Translations under genes and position numbers: made by a program | Source: G963662655 sp963665015 | GTDB lineage: Bacteria; Cloacimonadota; Cloacimonadia; Cloacimonadales; JAIOQZ01 | Assembly: GCA_963665015.2 (NCBI GenBank) | Contig: CAXXSY010000003.1 | Span: 744,001-808,000 of the forward strand | DNA length: 64,000 nt | Direction: 5' to 3' | Shown: positions 8,099-16,264 of the stretch, one piece after another | Layout of the letters: each line of letters begins with the position of its first letter | How positions within the stretch are numbered: position 1 is the stretch's first letter | The notes under the pieces: model-generated | Databases searched by the model: none | What the model was told of the DNA's origin: nothing | The model's input: the letters and a program-made list of their open reading frames with translations, nothing else

Positions 8099-9292
8099 TC
8101 AGGTCAGAAATTCCTGCACCTTGTCAAAGACATACACGACGTCGTCTTCGCTAAGCCCTTGATGCGCGGGCAGGAACAGTCCGCCCTCGTGGATTTTGTC
8201 CGCGACATCGAGCGACACGGTGGGCTTGTCGCAGTAAAGCGGGTAGAACGGGTGTCTGGCCAGGTTACCCGCGACGAGCAGGCGGCACTCGATTCCGTTG
8301 TTGTGCAGATGCGTTATGAGCGGTTTTCTCAGGCTGGGGTCGTGCAGGAAGAACCCGTAGGAGAAGCTCGAACGGAACGCCTTCTCGCTGTCCTCGAGGC
8401 GCTGGGTCTGCACATGATCCGACAGCTTGGCGAACAGCTTGTCGTAAAGCGCGAAATTGCGGATACGGATATCGATGAAATCCTCCAGCTTGTCCAGCTG
8501 GTGCAGGCCAAAAGCTGCCGAGACCTCGGTCGGACGGACGTTGAAGCCGGCTTCCCAGAACATGAACCGGTAGTCGTCGAAGTAGTATTCGTCCTGGATT
8601 TCCTTCTGGCTTTTCGCATCCAGTTCACGGGTCCAGCCGTGGGCGCGGGACGCCTTGATGATGTTGTCGTCGAGCTTTTCCCGACAGCAAATCATTCCGC
8701 CTTCGATGGTGGAGATGTGGTGCGCGAACATGAAGCTGAAGGAAGACGCCACACCGAAGTTTCCGACGTTGACGCCGTCCCATTTGGAGCCGGTCGCCTC
8801 GCAGCAGTCCTCGATCAGGATCAGCTTGTTCTCGTTGCAGAATTCGCGGAGCTTGTCCATGTGGGCCGGATTGCCGAGGAGGTGAACCGCGAATACGGCT
8901 CGTGTCCTGGAGGTGAGAGCCTTCTTGCACGATTCGATGCTGATGTTGAAGGTCGTGGGCGACACATCTACCAGCACCGGCTTGAGACCGAGCTGGATTA
9001 CGGGGAACAATGTGGTGGACCAGGTTACGGCCGGCACCAGAACTTCATCCCCCTTCTGGAGGGGATTGCCGTAGCGTTTGCTCAGCAAAAGGTTGATGAT
9101 GAGCAGGTTCGCGGAACTCCCGGAGTTCACCATGGTGGAATATTCGCATCCCTGCCAACGGCTCCAGGCGTCCTGGAAATCGATGGTCTTCTTGCCCATC
9201 ACCACCATGGTCTTTTCCAGCAGCTCGAGCACGCTCGCTATCTCTCGTTTATCGTAGGTAGGTTCCTGCAATTGAATGGCTCTGTGTGTCAT
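8099..9292 (-). CDS. DegT/DnrJ-fold PLP enzyme with His at the Lys site (deoxysugar 3-dehydratase type)
   Basis: A 397-residue member of the DegT/DnrJ/EryC1/StrS fold. PLP phosphate-binding elements are present (NSGSSANLLI, EDCCEATG), but where aminotransferases have the Schiff-base lysine this protein has His191 (FMFAHHISTIEGG). That substitution is the known hallmark of ColD (GDP-4-keto-6-deoxymannose 3-dehydratase) and of the E1/RfbH 3-dehydratases. The RfbH iron-sulphur cysteine insert is not visible, so the ColD type is favoured. With GDP-mannose dehydratase in the same operon a GDP-linked 3,6-dideoxyhexose is plausible. Colitose-type assignment is inference; the residue swap is read directly. 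Confidence 0.85.
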   Translation of the reverse strand: MTHRAIQLQEPTYDKREIASVLELLEKTMVVMGKKTIDFQDAWSRWQGCEYSTMVNSGSSANLLIINLLLSKRYGNPLQKGDEVLVPAVTWSTTLFPVIQLGLKPVLVDVSPTTFNISIESCKKALTSRTRAVFAVHLLGNPAHMDKLREFCNENKLILIEDCCEATGSKWDGVNVGNFGVASSFSFMFAHHISTIEGGMICCREKLDDNIIKASRAHGWTRELDAKSQKEIQDEYYFDDYRFMFWEAGFNVRPTEVSAAFGLHQLDKLEDFIDIRIRNFALYDKLFAKLSDHVQTQRLEDSEKAFRSSFSYGFFLHDPSLRKPLITHLHNNGIECRLLVAGNLARHPFYPLYCDKPTVSLDVADKIHEGGLFLPAHQGLSEDDVVYVFDKVQEFLT

Positions 9293-9348
9293 CGGTACCT
9301 CGTTCTTTCGTATATTTTCGTAAAATTATCGTCAAACGTTGAATCGGC

Positions 9349-10533
9349 TCAGTTCAGCGAGCCCATGACCTTCTTGACCGCCGTCACGACGTCTTCAAGT
9401 TGCTCCTGCGTGAGGCTCGGGTACAGGGGCAGCCGGAGCAGGCCTTCGAAGAACCGCGTCGCGCCGGGAAGGGTCTCGTCCGAACCCAGTTGCGAGTAGA
9501 GGCGGTTCGAATGAAGCGGTGAAAAGTGTACGTTGGTGTAGATGTTCTCGGCCTTCAGCGCGTCCAGTATCCAGTACTTGTCGGCTTCGGGAACGTGGAT
9601 GCAGTAGATGTGACCGTTTTGCAGAGTGTTCTCCGTGAAAACGGGGAGAGAAACGCCTTCCACATCCGACAGGTTCTCCTTGTAGAAGTCCATGATCTCG
9701 CGGCGCCGCTGGTTCATCCAGTCAAGCTTGGCAAGCTGCGACAAACCGAGCGCGGCGTTGATGTCCGAGTTGACGTAGGAATTGCCCACGCCGATGTATT
9801 CGTAGTAACCACGCTGAATATTGTTGTTCAGGAACCGCTGCTTGTCCGTGCCCTTCTCCCGCACGAGCATGGCTTTTTCCGCCAGGGCGGTGTCGTTGGT
9901 AATGAACGCGCCCCCCTCGCCGGTGGTCAGGTTCTTGGTCGCGTGGAAGCTGAAGCACGACGCGTCGCCGAAGTTGCCTGTCTTCACGCCCTTGTATTCG
10001 GAACCCAGCGATTGCGCGCTGTCATGCACAACGTAGAGACCGTGCTTCTCCGCGATGCGGGTGACCTTGTCCATTTCCACGGGATTGCCCGCGTAATCGA
10101 CGGGAGAGATCGCGACGGTCGAATCGGTGATGTAGCTCTCGAGCTTGTCGATATCGATGTTGCCCGTCAGCGGATCGACGTCCGCCAGCACAATCCGAAG
10201 GTTGTTGTAGATGGGTGCCAGCGCGGTCGAGGTGTAGGTGAAGTCGGGGACGATCACTTCGCCTCCGGCCGGGAAGCCCATGATGCGAAAGGCCATCTCG
10301 AGGGCGCCCGTCGCGCTGTTGGTGAACAGGACGTGCTTCACGCCCAGATACTCGGCCAGGGCCTTCTCGAACTTTTGGCATGTCGGCCCGTTACCGGAAA
10401 CAAACGTTGAACGCACGGCTTCCGAAACCGCGGCTATATCGTCTTCCTGAATGTATGGAATGAGCAAGGGGACGGTCTTTTCCGCTACCGGCTTGCCTCC
10501 GTTGATTGCCAGATGTTTGCTGTCTTTACCCAC
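9349..10533 (-). CDS. DegT/DnrJ/EryC1/StrS sugar aminotransferase
   Basis: 394 residues from a GTG preceded by GGGAGG with 6-base spacing. Lys200 in SFHATKNLTTGEGG is the PLP-binding lysine; FTNSATGALEMAF and VHDSAQSLGSEYKG provide other cofactor contacts. Family members transaminate 4-keto-6-deoxy nucleotide sugars, using glutamate as donor, in the cytoplasm. Given GDP-mannose 4,6-dehydratase two genes upstream, a perosamine-synthase-like reaction giving GDP-4-amino-4,6-dideoxymannose fits, and the downstream GNATs could acylate the amine. It stands directly upstream of the His-variant paralogue, so the two may act on the same keto sugar in sequence. Confidence 0.9.
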   Translation of the reverse strand: MGKDSKHLAINGGKPVAEKTVPLLIPYIQEDDIAAVSEAVRSTFVSGNGPTCQKFEKALAEYLGVKHVLFTNSATGALEMAFRIMGFPAGGEVIVPDFTYTSTALAPIYNNLRIVLADVDPLTGNIDIDKLESYITDSTVAISPVDYAGNPVEMDKVTRIAEKHGLYVVHDSAQSLGSEYKGVKTGNFGDASCFSFHATKNLTTGEGGAFITNDTALAEKAMLVREKGTDKQRFLNNNIQRGYYEYIGVGNSYVNSDINAALGLSQLAKLDWMNQRRREIMDFYKENLSDVEGVSLPVFTENTLQNGHIYCIHVPEADKYWILDALKAENIYTNVHFSPLHSNRLYSQLGSDETLPGATRFFEGLLRLPLYPSLTQEQLEDVVTAVKKVMGSLN

Positions 10534-10546
10534 TGTTATCCTCCCT

Positions 10547-11095
10547 TTATTGGCTAACTAAATTGGCTTCTCTATCTCGTTTCGAGATAATCGCTCTGTC
10601 GAGCTCTATTCCCCAATCGATGCCGATTTTGGGGTCGTCCAGACGCAGGGTGAACTGCTGATCGGCGCCCTGATAATAGGACGATTGCTTGTAATAAAAA
10701 GCGCATTGGTCCGTAAGACACCGATAGCTGTTGCCGAACCGGGCCGGGATCATTACCTGAAGGCGGTTGTGCTCGTTGATGACAAGGGTGAAGTGCTTCA
10801 GATAGTTCGGCGACTCGGGCCTTGCGTCCACAACCCCGAGAAGCACCGAGCCGCGAATGCATTGCACGAGCTTGTAGGTGACCTTGTCCCCGTGAATCCC
10901 GCGAATCACGTCCTTCGTGGAAAGCGATACGTCGTCCTGAACGAAATCGATATCGTAGCCGAAGCGGGAAAAAGCCTCGGAATACTCCTGGCGGTTGTAC
11001 AACTCCAGAAAGTATCCCCGGTAATCTTCGAAAAGCTCCGGCTGAACAATCAATACTTCCGGAAGAACTTTATGTCTTTCAATATGTTGGATCAT
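10547..11095 (-). CDS. dTDP-4-dehydrorhamnose 3,5-epimerase family protein (RmlC-like cupin)
   Basis: 182 residues from the ATG of MIQHIERHKV, preceded by GAGG at 8 bases. The RmlC signature is visible: FEDYRGYFLELYN, FVQDDVSLSTKDVIRGIHGD with His68 at the catalytic base position, IPARFGNSYRCL, the tyrosine region FYYKQSSYY, and the closing DPKIGIDWG. The family epimerises C3 and/or C5 of 4-keto-6-deoxy sugars. Here it sits between GDP-mannose dehydratase and a sugar aminotransferase rather than with rmlABD, so a GDP-linked 4-keto sugar is the more likely substrate than dTDP-rhamnose precursors (inference). It ends 13 bases before the aminotransferase start. Confidence 0.85.
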   Translation of the reverse strand: MIQHIERHKVLPEVLIVQPELFEDYRGYFLELYNRQEYSEAFSRFGYDIDFVQDDVSLSTKDVIRGIHGDKVTYKLVQCIRGSVLLGVVDARPESPNYLKHFTLVINEHNRLQVMIPARFGNSYRCLTDQCAFYYKQSSYYQGADQQFTLRLDDPKIGIDWGIELDRAIISKRDREANLVSQ

Positions 11096-11220
11096 CTTTC
11101 CGTCCTCTTTTCGCAATTAGAGCTTTTGATGTTTTCTCGACTCTGTGCGTGCAGCTATTGATAACCACAATGCAGATGTCAATTCTTTTTTTGACGCCCG
11201 AAACCGCCGTAAGCACAAGG

Positions 11221-12366
11221 CTACAGCACGTCTTCCACGCACTGGAATATCTTGAATCCGCCCTCCCGGAGATGCTTGGCCTGACGGGTGGTGCGCATGT
11301 CGGACTTCATCATGTCCCGAACCAGGTCGTCCAGCGTTCGGACGGGCTCCCAGCCCAGCTTCTCGCGCGCCTTGGTCGGGTCGCCCAAAAGCAGATCGAC
11401 CTCCGTGGGACGGAAGTAGAACGGGTCCACCCGCACGATGGTCTGCCCCGGCTTAAGGTGGTCCGGCGAAGAGCCGGCCTCGCGCTCGAAAAGCTCGCCG
11501 TCGATGCTGTCCAGCACGCCGATCTCATCGACGCCCTCGCCCCGGAAGACGATGTCCATGCCGATGCAGGCGAACGCCTTCTGCACGAACTCGCGCACGG
11601 TGGTTCCCACGCCGGTCGCGATGACGTAGTCGTCCGGCTCGTCCTGCTGCAGGATCATCCACATGGCCCGCACGAAGTCCTCGGCGTGGCCCCAGTCGCG
11701 AATCGAGTTCAGGTTGCCCAGCGACACCTTGCTCTGGATGCCCAGCGCGATGTTGGCCGCGGCGCGGGTGATCTTGCGCGTGACGAAGGTCTCCCCGCGG
11801 ATGGGTGACTCGTGGTTGAACAGGATGCCGTTGCTGGCGTGCATGCCGTAGGCCTCGCGGTAGTTGACCGTGATCCAGTAGGCGTAGAGCTTGGCGACGC
11901 CGTACGGCGAGCGCGGGTAGAACGGCGTGGTCTCGCGCTGGGGCGTCTCCTGAACCTTGCCGAAAAGCTCGCTCGTGGAGGCCTGGTAGATGCGGGCCTC
12001 GTTCATGCCCAGAATGCGGAGCGCTTCCAGTAGCCGCAGCGTGCCCAGTCCGTCCGCGTTGCCCGTGTATTCGGGCGTGTCGAAGCTGACCTTCACGTGA
12101 CTCTGCGCGGCCAGATTGTATATCTCGTCGGGTTGAAAGTCCTGAATGATGCGGGTCATGTTGGTGGCGTCCGTCAGGTCGCCGTAGGAGAAAGTGAACT
12201 GGTTGTCCGGATTGCGTTCCGGCGCGAAAAGGTGGTCGATGCGGGCGGTGTTGAAAAGGGAACTCCGGCGCTTGAGACCGTGCACCTTGTAGCCCTTCTT
12301 CAGAAGAAAATCGGCTAGATAGGCGCCGTCCTGACCGGTGATCCCGGTGATGAGTGCTTTTTTCAC
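11221..12366 (-). CDS. gmd: GDP-mannose 4,6-dehydratase
   Basis: 381 residues from GTG (VKKALITGITGQDGAYL), chosen because AAGGAC lies 6 bases upstream and it places the Rossmann strand at the N-terminus as in known Gmd proteins. Motifs: GITGQDGAYLADFLL (NADP-binding), HGLKRRSSLFNTARIDHL, a Gmd-specific loop, SEVF-like STSELFGKVQETPQ, and YGVAKLYAYW with the catalytic Tyr and Lys near residue 155. It converts GDP-D-mannose to GDP-4-keto-6-deoxy-D-mannose, the branch point for fucose, perosamine, rhamnose and colitose. As the first gene of the minus-strand operon it defines the pathway as GDP-linked. Very confident. Confidence 0.96.
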   Translation of the reverse strand: MKKALITGITGQDGAYLADFLLKKGYKVHGLKRRSSLFNTARIDHLFAPERNPDNQFTFSYGDLTDATNMTRIIQDFQPDEIYNLAAQSHVKVSFDTPEYTGNADGLGTLRLLEALRILGMNEARIYQASTSELFGKVQETPQRETTPFYPRSPYGVAKLYAYWITVNYREAYGMHASNGILFNHESPIRGETFVTRKITRAAANIALGIQSKVSLGNLNSIRDWGHAEDFVRAMWMILQQDEPDDYVIATGVGTTVREFVQKAFACIGMDIVFRGEGVDEIGVLDSIDGELFEREAGSSPDHLKPGQTIVRVDPFYFRPTEVDLLLGDPTKAREKLGWEPVRTLDDLVRDMMKSDMRTTRQAKHLREGGFKIFQCVEDVL

Positions 12367-12953
12367 TGTGTCGTCCTTATTCGTTCGGTGTTCGTTCGTC
12401 AAAATGGCAGAAGGCGTACCGCGGGAGATTCTCCGGCAATCCAGAGCCACAAACTGCCCCGGCGCGCGTCCGGAACCGCCTCCCCGCACACTTCATGCGC
12501 GCATCCACTCATTTGGGCCGATCCGTTTTTGTCAAGTCTAATCCTGCAACCCAAACACACCCGCAACGCACCCCTATCACCATGGAAATACACGCGATGA
12601 CGACAGGGAAAACCCAGACCAGGCACGATGAGGAAGGAGACCCTCACCCCAGCCCCCTCCCGCAAGCGGGAAGAGGGAGATGAGAGGCGGGCGCTAACGG
12701 CTATGTGGAGCCGGAAAGCGCTGAAAAAGCTTGACACGGCACCTGCGGGTTTTATCTATAACAGCGAGTATATTTAGATGTAAGATTTGCGTTTGTGATG
12801 CAGGATTTGTTTTGGTATTCTTGCGGTAAATAGAGCAAAGAGTATGGGCAATATGAATATGGGTAGGCTTCAGGTTGCGCGTTTTCGAGATTATTGTTTC
12901 GGCTGGTACCACATTATTATAATAAAAACACGGTAAGGAGAACACATCGTTCA
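12367..12953. other. 587-bp divergent intergenic region
   Basis: It separates the minus-strand gmd operon from the plus-strand glycosyltransferase operon and should hold promoters for both. A TTGACA at 12731-12736 is followed by TATCTA (16-base spacing) or CTATAA (19-base spacing), a weak plus-strand promoter candidate about 200 bp before 12954. A family C repeat occupies 12641-12690. The remainder shows no credible gene; small frames over it lack start sites or codon character. Confidence 0.5.
12641..12690. repeat. intergenic palindromic repeat, family C
   Basis: It starts CCCTCACCCCAGCCCC and contains the hairpin CCTCCCGC-aa-GCGGGaagAGG (12656-12676). It matches the left end and core of the element at 24844-24968. 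Confidence 0.65.
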
Positions 12954-14003
12954 ATGAAAGCACTGCTTTTATATCCAGCGCAGTATGCTATGCATAAGAG
13001 CCTGGAATCAAGCTTGAAAGATTTCGGCTTCGAAACGATTCGGGTATTAAATCCATTCGATTCGCTGAACCGGTTCGAGAAAGCGCTTTACGCCAAGCGA
13101 ACCATCTTTTCGCTCAAACGGAATATTTCCATTATAAACTATATTCGCAAGAAGATCAATATACAATATCTGGCGGCAATAAAAGAGCTTTCGCCAGACT
13201 TGATCATGATCTACAACAGCCAGTTCATGATGCCGGAGACCCTCAAACAATTGCCGGCTCATACAAAGGTTGTGGTGTTCCTGGGCGACAATCCGTACTT
13301 CACACCCACGGATCCATTCAATCTCACGATACTGCCTTTGGTCGATAGAGTTTACGCCGCCGATTCATCGCATGTGGAACATATGCGGCGCATTGGAATA
13401 GCTCAGACGGAGCTGGGCATGCTCGGGTTGGATCCCGCACTGTACGAGGGCATCGAGCCAACCGACGAAGAACGCCGGAAATACAAGCACGATATCCTCT
13501 TTATCGGCATGAACTATCCGAGTCCCTGGGGCTACAAGCGATTGTATTACCTCAGCCATTTCTGCGGATTCGATTTCCGTGTGATGGGCAGCAGCAAAGC
13601 CTGGCAGATGTGGCTGCCGCATTTCCCCGAGCTCAAGCCGCATTTCACGCAGATTACACGGCTTAGCAATCGAGACATGATCGCGTTTTCAAAGTGTTCC
13701 AAGCTGACCCCTGTCGAGCTCAATCCCGGTATCATCAACGGGCTGCATCTGCGGGCGTTCGAATCCATCCTGATGGGCGTGTTGCCTCTTGTGGATAAAA
13801 GCGTGGATTGCCCGGTGCTCTTTCCCGATCCGGCCCTGCCACTGGTGGAAAACCGCCAGCAGGCCAGGGAACTGGCAGAGCATTACCTGCGCAATGAAGA
13901 TGAGAGGATTGACCTTGTCCGTCGATTGAAGCAATACGTTGTGGACAACTATTCCACCAAAGTACGTATCGAGGCCATGCTGCATGACGTCGGTCTCGTC
14001 TGA
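12954..14003 (+). CDS. glycosyltransferase, CgeB/GT-B-like
   Basis: 349 residues from MKALLLYPAQ; AAGGAG lies 13 bases upstream and the longer frame adds a basic, non-conserved tail. The protein resembles the CgeB-like GT-B group: short N-terminal domain (LSPDLIMIYNSQFM), VVFLGDNPYFTPTDPF, then a C-terminal domain with KHDILFIGMNYPSPWGYKRL and GLHLRAFESILMGVLPLVDK, the last being the nucleotide-sugar-binding ExG/A-type segment. No membrane segment is seen, so a cytoplasmic or membrane-peripheral enzyme is expected. First gene of the plus-strand glycan operon; donor and acceptor are unknown. Confidence 0.78.
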   Translation: MKALLLYPAQYAMHKSLESSLKDFGFETIRVLNPFDSLNRFEKALYAKRTIFSLKRNISIINYIRKKINIQYLAAIKELSPDLIMIYNSQFMMPETLKQLPAHTKVVVFLGDNPYFTPTDPFNLTILPLVDRVYAADSSHVEHMRRIGIAQTELGMLGLDPALYEGIEPTDEERRKYKHDILFIGMNYPSPWGYKRLYYLSHFCGFDFRVMGSSKAWQMWLPHFPELKPHFTQITRLSNRDMIAFSKCSKLTPVELNPGIINGLHLRAFESILMGVLPLVDKSVDCPVLFPDPALPLVENRQQARELAEHYLRNEDERIDLVRRLKQYVVDNYSTKVRIEAMLHDVGLV

Positions 14004-15108
14004 TCAACCGCTGAAAGTCGGTTACATCTGCAATACGCTGAACCCCGGCGGAAGCGAGATGCGGGCGGTGGCTGTCGCGCAGAACATGCATGACCAGGCG
14101 GATCTGACGATCATCACGACCGGACCGGGGAAGCTGGACGACCAGGTAAGCAACGCCGGCGTGCGGCTCTATACCCTATTCTCACCGACTGCGGGCATTC
14201 TGCGGTTCATGAAGGCAATTCGGCGCATTCACCGGCAGCAGCGATTCGATGTCATACATGTCCACGGCAACAGGATCGGCCCGTTTGTTCGCTTGGCTTT
14301 ATTGGGATTTGCGCCGCCGATGGTCTGCACGTTTCATGGCCATCGCATACGCAATCGCTGGTTTCATTATCTGAACTTTCTGGTATTCAAGCGGATTCTT
14401 TGCGTGAGCAAAGAGCTGTACGAATACACCATACAACGTAGCCCCAAGTGGTATCACCCGCGGTTGCGTGTTCTACTCAACGGTGTCGATTCCAGTCGCG
14501 TGATCGCTGGAAGGGACCGTGGCAAGCTGCGAAAAGAGCTCAATCTGGATGAAAACCATTTTCTGATGGGGATGGTAGGCAATATCGGGCCCGGGCGCAA
14601 TTTCGCGATGATCTGCCGAACGCTTCCAAAGGTGTTCGAAGCTATGCCGCAGGCTCGGTTTGTGTTTATCGGCGGCGTGCGCAGTCAAAAAATGAAAGAC
14701 GAGCTGGACAGCATCATCGCCGAAACAGGGACAGCGGGCAGGATTTTCTTCGCCGGTTCACGCACGGATGTGCCGGACCTCTTGCAGGAGCTCGACGTTT
14801 ACGTTTATGCCTCGGAGCACGACACATTCGGGTTGACGATCATCGAAGCTATGATGGCCGGATTGCCCATCGTGGTCAACAACCTACCCGTGTTCGACGA
14901 AACAACCGACAAGGGACGCTGCGTCGAGTATTTTCGCACGGATGACGAAGCGGACCTCGCGAGGGCGATCCTTGCGCTGGCGCAGTCATCGGAAAGACGT
15001 GAGGAGCTGGCTGATGAAGCGCGAGATTGGGCGTTGACAAAATTCGATATTTCCACGCATATTGCAGGCCTGCTTCAGCAGTATCACGAAATGAATGCAG
15101 GCAGATGA
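13984..15108 (+). CDS. glycosyltransferase family 4
   Basis: 374 residues from MTSVSSDQPLKVGYICNTLN; the ATG lies 20 bases inside the end of the previous gene, a coupling overlap. GT-B organisation: N-terminal acceptor domain with LNPGGSEMRAV and DVIHVHGNRIGPF; linker VLLNGVDSSR; C-terminal donor domain with VGNIGPGRN, FIGGVRSQKM and the EX7E motif SEHDTFGLTIIEAMMAGLPIV, which binds the nucleotide-sugar. These enzymes retain the anomeric configuration. Sugar specificity is not readable. It likely adds one residue of the repeat unit built with the adjacent genes. Confidence 0.9.
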   Translation: MTSVSSDQPLKVGYICNTLNPGGSEMRAVAVAQNMHDQADLTIITTGPGKLDDQVSNAGVRLYTLFSPTAGILRFMKAIRRIHRQQRFDVIHVHGNRIGPFVRLALLGFAPPMVCTFHGHRIRNRWFHYLNFLVFKRILCVSKELYEYTIQRSPKWYHPRLRVLLNGVDSSRVIAGRDRGKLRKELNLDENHFLMGMVGNIGPGRNFAMICRTLPKVFEAMPQARFVFIGGVRSQKMKDELDSIIAETGTAGRIFFAGSRTDVPDLLQELDVYVYASEHDTFGLTIIEAMMAGLPIVVNNLPVFDETTDKGRCVEYFRTDDEADLARAILALAQSSERREELADEARDWALTKFDISTHIAGLLQQYHEMNAGR

Positions 15109-15123
15109 AATCATGAGGAGTTT

Positions 15124-16152
15124 ATGGCACTGAAAGACAAAATACCCTTATCGTTACGCCTCAGGCTGAACCACCTGGCCTTCGATCTTGGCGCGTTTCC
15201 CAAGGTCAAGCCTTGCAGCATTCCGAATAAACTGAGATTTCCCGATAACAGGAAGGGCGGTTTCGTTATGTCGGCCGATTTCGAGATGGGGTGGGCTTTT
15301 CGATTTTCCAAGAAGAAACGGAATATCGTGGAGTCGCTCTCGGCTCAGACGCGCAAAGGTTTTTCGCATCTAATCGAGCTGTTCGAGGAGACCGGCGTTC
15401 CTATCACCTGGGCTACCGTGGGGCATCTGTTTCTGGAAGAGTGCAAGCCCGGCGACCACGACTGGATGAAACGCGTACCTTACTTCGATCACAAGACGGT
15501 TCGCTTCATGGAAGGCGATTGGTACGACAGTGATCCGCATTGCCACTGGTCTGAGGGAAAGAGCTGGTATGCTCCGGACCTCGTGAAACAGATCATGCAG
15601 TCGCCTGTGCCGCACGAGATCGGCTGCCACACCTTCTCGCACATGAATTTCGATGATCGGTACTGTCCGCCGGAGGTGGCGGACGACGAGATCAAGGCAT
15701 GCCTGCAAGCCGCAGAGCCGTACAACATCCAGCAACGCTCCATGGTGTTTCCCTGCGGTACATACGGCAATATACCTGTGCTGAAGCGCTACGGATTCAC
15801 CATTTACAGGCGCAACATCGATTACAAGCTTGCTTACCCATTCATGGACGAGCACGGGCTTATGGTGACTCCTTCCACATCCGGTGTTGATTTCGGCAAG
15901 AAGGCTTCTGGTTGGAGCGTGGAACAAATCCAGCGCCGGCTTCTCGCGCTGGTTGACCGGGCCATCGCCACCCACACGGTTGGGCACTTCTGGTTTCATC
16001 CCTCGATGGTCGAGGAAGAACGGGAGATGCTGTTGGCTCCATTGCTGCGTCATGTGGCGAAAAGGAGAGACGAGGGCAGCTTGTGGGTCGGAACGATGGG
16101 CGAGGCGGATAGCGTGGCTCGCAAGGCAATTGAAAGGGCTAAGACGGTTTGA
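15124..16152 (+). CDS. polysaccharide deacetylase (NodB fold)
   Basis: 342 residues with AGGAG 5 bases before ATG. The NodB catalytic core is visible: SADFEMGW holds the aspartate (Asp52) that acts as base and metal ligand, and HEIGCHTFSH (164-173) gives the two metal-binding histidines, His169 and His173. FPCGTYGNIPVLKRYGF and the late HFWFHPS provide the third and fourth NodB-type motifs. No signal peptide is evident, which suggests a cytoplasmic or lipid-linked intermediate substrate rather than mature surface glycan. It follows the GT4 gene by 15 bases in the same operon and probably removes an N- or O-acetyl group from a sugar of the same glycan. Confidence 0.85.
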   Translation: MALKDKIPLSLRLRLNHLAFDLGAFPKVKPCSIPNKLRFPDNRKGGFVMSADFEMGWAFRFSKKKRNIVESLSAQTRKGFSHLIELFEETGVPITWATVGHLFLEECKPGDHDWMKRVPYFDHKTVRFMEGDWYDSDPHCHWSEGKSWYAPDLVKQIMQSPVPHEIGCHTFSHMNFDDRYCPPEVADDEIKACLQAAEPYNIQQRSMVFPCGTYGNIPVLKRYGFTIYRRNIDYKLAYPFMDEHGLMVTPSTSGVDFGKKASGWSVEQIQRRLLALVDRAIATHTVGHFWFHPSMVEEEREMLLAPLLRHVAKRRDEGSLWVGTMGEADSVARKAIERAKTV

Positions 16153-16264
16153 TCGACCGGATTCCAGCCCGAAATTACTTGACACGAGTGGAGACCGTCA
16201 TTTTTGTCCATGCTCACCGGTTTCGAAGTAAGCGGGAAGTAATAACAGGGGAAGAGGAGCAGAC

